Assembly: GCA_024734495.1 (NCBI GenBank)
Contig: JALMQS010000069.1
Location: 1,934,216-1,998,215 of the forward strand
From: Forficula auricularia
Taxonomy: Eukaryota > Arthropoda > Insecta > Dermaptera > Forficulidae
Reading direction: 5' to 3'
Length of the DNA: 64,000 nucleotides
Part shown: positions 53,501-56,500 of the stretch, piece by piece
How positions within the stretch are numbered: the first letter of the stretch is position 1
How the letters are laid out: the number at the start of each line of letters is the position of its first letter
Notes under the pieces: model-generated
Seen by the model: only the letters and a program-made list of their open reading frames with translations
What the model was told of the DNA's origin: nothing
Databases searched by the model: none
Program-made: the position numbers and the translations under genes

Positions 53501-56500
53501 CATTTAGAGGCTTATTTAAAAACTAAAACGAGTTGGAAAACGCGCCCCTATGGAAAATGGGCCCCGGTCTCCCCTACTTTGAAATTTGTCAGCAGAAATA
53601 TCAAGTGCCCTGAATGCAATGCGAGTGATTTAAATCTAATACTCTAAAAGTTAAATTGATATTTAAAAATAAGAGCCGTTACAGACTTAATATACGGCAT
53701 TTCAGTGCCATGTTCTTTGCTATTTCTTTTCTTATTAATTGTCGCTTAAACAAAGTTCCTATAATCGGGTTGTGGTCCAAAATTGTCACGGATATTGCTA
53801 GGTACGCTGGATAACATGAGTAACTTGAGTTAGCTTAAAATTTTGAATTTTTTCTCCTATATTAATTCTTAAAAAAATTTCCCAACATATTTATTTTCTC
53901 TCTGGCTTATTAGAACTTTTTGAAATATACTATATAATGCAATGTTTAATATATTTATTAAAACACTACAAAATATACACAAATACATAATTTTCCGATG
54001 AGTACCTCTTGGATAAAAACTGCGTTTTTGTGTCTATGTATTTGTTAATGCTTTTATATTAAACATTACCTATGAGGTTTACTTATCAAGTTATAGCAAC
54101 TTATTGTTAACTAAAGATAAAAGCTAAGCCTTCGAAACTATAATCCAACAAATAAAATTATATAGAAAAATGATACAATTCTTTAAATAAATTCAGAAGA
54201 AACGTTTATTAATGTTTCAAACGTTTCTGAATAAATTACCTCCTTTTAATTGAAATTTTTTGTAATGATATTACTTTTTTGAAAATAATAAAGAAACTCA
54301 ATTATTATTTTATTATTTTCAAAAATGCAACTACATTATAAAAAATTTCATCGAAAAGTTGAGAAACCCTCCCGAAACGTTTGAACAATAATTTAGTCAT
54401 TGTAATTAAAATAACATTTAGGGAAAGCGTTTTGGTTTATAGTGAAACAGTACCTGGAGCCACCGAGCTATGCACGGTAACTTTTTAGTCCAGTTAAAAC
54501 CTATATATTAATTATATATTTTTAATTTAAAATTCTGATAAAAATACAAATATAAATATAGTATATATGGACCCCCTCGATACCTCCCCCGACCCCCCCA
54601 CTTCCACCCCACCCCAACTCCGCACCTGGCCCCCACCACTGCACCACTGCACCACCGCACCACCGCTCCACCCCCGCACCCAGTTTTTATCAGAATTTTA
54701 AATTAAAAATAATATTAATATATAACTTTTAACTGAAGCAAAAAGTTGCCGAGCTGTTGTATTTATAGCTAGTTATAATAATAAAAAAAAAATCGTATAG
54801 GATATGAAATAAAAACATAAAATTATATAAGATTTGTTTCCAAGTTAATTAAAAAAAAGTCACTTCAATCACTTCATTTGTAAACACACCTGTTTTGTTA
54901 TGATTTAGACACCTGTTAATTAAAAAAAAACTTCCTAATTTTAATATAATATAATAATATTTGTTATAATCTATTAGTGGGTTTTAAAAATAAAAAACAA
55001 TTATTAAATAAAAGATAATTGAAAAAAATGTAAACAAACTTTTTATTGAGATTTTCATCTATAAATAATTACTTTAATTAATAAAAGATCAATTAAGATG
55101 AAATTTGACGAGGTCCAGACCTAGCCAGATCGTTTTCTCAACCTCAAAACGAGAGTTGGTTTCATCAAAAATCGGTAGAGCCGTTTTCAAAATAGAACAA
55201 AGATACAAATATACAAATAAATATATATACAATTTTTGCTCGTTTAATAAGAGTAGATAATTATGACCAACATTTCTTCTGATTGTATTCAAAGTAATGT
55301 AATATCATTTATCTATACAATAAAACAATCAAGATTTTATTCTAATATATAATTATATATTTATAGAATATGTGTGTATTTTTATTTACATCAAGCCGAG
55401 AACATCCTCTTTGATTTAATCTTAAAAATGAACTAGTCTACTATTCTCGTCAAGAATATTTCTTTATTTTAAAATGCTTTTTATTATTTTTTAGGCGGAG
55501 ATTGAAATCCATACTCGTGAAAAATTATTAGCGACATTAAAACTTATGGAACGGAAATCAACGAAAGATATAGATAAAGATATAAATCGAATAAATGAAC
55601 TTATAAAGGTATTTTAAACATATTTTTTTAGCATTTTAGCAACCCCAAGAAACAAGAGAGTTCTGAGCCTCCATGACCATCAATTGGTCAGTCTAAAAGC
55701 TCTGGCCGGCTCGACTTCTGGGACGACCGCAATGCCAGAGTTGGGACTTAACAAGCTGGGGGCTGAGGCTTGAACCCAAGCCCGCATGGTTGGTAGTTGA
55801 GCTCTCTATCCCTCCTCTCGCTTTCTCTATAAATAATTTATATATATATATATATTTTTTTATTTAAGGTTGCTCGAATATTAAGGCAATGTTGGATTAA
55901 AAATCTGAATTTTTAATATGTCATTAATCGATAACAAATATGTATAAAACAATTTTTTGAAAAAGATCTACCGAATGGTTTTTGTGTAATTAATTATTAA
56001 AGATCGGACGTTTAACACGTAGTGAATAGGGAATGTTGCCTGAAAACATATATTTCGATTAATCTAGCCAAATCGTATGATGAGAAAAAAAAACTTCTAA
56101 TTATCGTAGGTAACATTTAAAAAAAAACTGACCCAATGTTTTGTAAATTTTCAAATCATAGACTAATATAGAGTGGAAAGCTACCGTATATAGAAAAAGC
56201 GCTCTCTAGCGAGTGCCGGGCGAAAACTCTTAGTTCTTAAGAGCATCATAGAACATTCAAAGCCTTTGTCATATATAAAAGATACATACCCTTTATGTTA
56301 TATATATATATATAAGCGTATTTTTTACTCTTGATAATTCACCAAAATTTGCCTCTAAGAGAGCGGTTTCCGCCATTTTATTGCCCAATGGTTTTGTCCT
56401 TGTCTCGCCAGAGAGCTCTTTAACTCGTATACGCTAAAATACATTGGCTCCTTATGGAGCCTTCCACTCTATATTACTCTATGATTCAAATCTAAATGAT

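Larger units (their letters stand above)
50946..53577. mobile_element. TIR element GTAGGGAAACCGGGGC, filled by nested LINEs
   Basis: GTAGGGAAACCGGGGCAAG at the left is mirrored by GGGCCCCGGTCTCCCCTAC at the right. Further CTTGCCCCG/CGGGGCAAG blocks occur inside (51122, 53199). The centre contains the LINE insertions 51200-53117. Confidence 0.6.
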